Positions 21,345 through 21,686 of a DNA stretch of 21,686 nucleotides are shown here, piece by piece (position 1 is the first letter of the stretch; the number at the start of each line of letters is the position of its first letter). A program made the position numbers and the translations under genes. This DNA is from a virus: IMG/VR virus record IMGVR_UViG_3300035698_011264, positions 1 to 21,686 of that record, one strand, 5' to 3'. Under the pieces are notes generated by a model. That model was given only the letters and a program-made list of their open reading frames with translations, was not told where the DNA came from and ran no database searches.

Positions 21345-21686
21345 TGAAAAAACTTTGTATTTTACTTTTAATGTTGTTCGCGGCCGCCTGTTATGGCGAT
21401 GAGGCTACAAGCTCGATCATCCCGAACGCAGACGCAACCCTTGACCTTGGCTCAACAAACCGAAGATGGCGCGTTCTTTATATCGAAGGAGTCACAGTTA
21501 ATACGGCGACCTGGGAAAGGGACAGTCTTTCCGGGTTCACGAATATATCAGCCTCAAACTTCTATGGGGATATTACATCGACGATCATGACCGATGGGAT
21601 TACCACGATAACAGACGGAAACTATACCGGTGTTGGCAACATAACCGGCGCAGACCTTAATATCGATACCGGAACCGGCGACTATA
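21344..21686 (+). CDS. Fibre-like protein with Sec signal (3' truncated by the window)
   Basis: The ATG at 21344 overlaps the upstream stop. The first 18 residues, MKKLCILLLMLFAAACYG, form a signal peptide; cleavage by signal peptidase I after CYG is likely, though AAAC is also a weak lipobox. The mature start 'IIPNADATLDLGSTNRRWRVLYIEG' matches a segment I know from phage fibre proteins ('-P---A-DLGS---RWR-LY'), followed by short Asn/Thr/Gly-rich beta repeats. The frame is open to the end of the window (114 residues seen). A fibre or adhesin role is likely. Confidence 0.65.
   Translation, partial: MKKLCILLLMLFAAACYGDEATSSIIPNADATLDLGSTNRRWRVLYIEGVTVNTATWERDSLSGFTNISASNFYGDITSTIMTDGITTITDGNYTGVGNITGADLNIDTGTGDY

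Overview
The window looks like a contiguous piece of a tailed double-stranded DNA phage genome (Caudoviricetes). Every gene I can support lies on the + strand, genes are packed with stop/start overlaps, and the order terminase small, terminase large, portal, scaffold-like, major capsid, adaptor, fibre, propeller-like tail protein is a classical virion module. The capsid protein resembles the N4-gp56 family, while the portal resembles the P22 type, so a short-tailed (podovirus-like) particle is the most likely shape. The host cannot be named. A lipoprotein and several Sec-type signal peptides suggest a diderm (Gram-negative) host. No integrase, repressor, endolysin or tRNA is visible here, so lifestyle is open.

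Region 1 (1-4293) is the replication/accessory part and is more A+T-rich than the rest. It holds a winged-helix replication initiator-like gene with four iteron-like DNA repeats inside it (probable replication origin), then small genes: a coiled-coil protein, an unknown, a protein with 16 cysteines spaced exactly three residues apart, a zinc ribbon, a Lar-like/DUF551 fusion, a small membrane protein, a beta-class DNA methyltransferase and tiny ORFs ending in a second small membrane protein.

Region 2 (4294-4717) has no convincing protein gene. It contains a 10-bp tandem repeat, a strong intrinsic terminator closing region 1, a near-consensus sigma70-type promoter, and about 130 bases that would make a structured RNA (an 11-bp perfect closing stem, an inner hairpin, then its own intrinsic terminator) directly before the terminase genes. 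The layout matches a late promoter with a short terminated leader, as in lambda pR'/6S/tR', and is the best candidate for an undescribed regulatory RNA.

Region 3 (4718-21686) is the packaging and virion operon. Three further hairpins (about 10573, 13212 and 16451) split it into blocks: packaging/portal/small genes/lipoprotein; scaffold-capsid-decoration; a Lys-tailed unknown plus an 806-residue beta-rich protein; and adaptor-fibre-propeller genes. Unusually, at least four proteins in the virion block carry N-terminal or internal Sec-type signal sequences. The window ends inside another signal-bearing fibre-like gene.

Family assignments come from reading the translated sequence and remembered family features; no database search was run.
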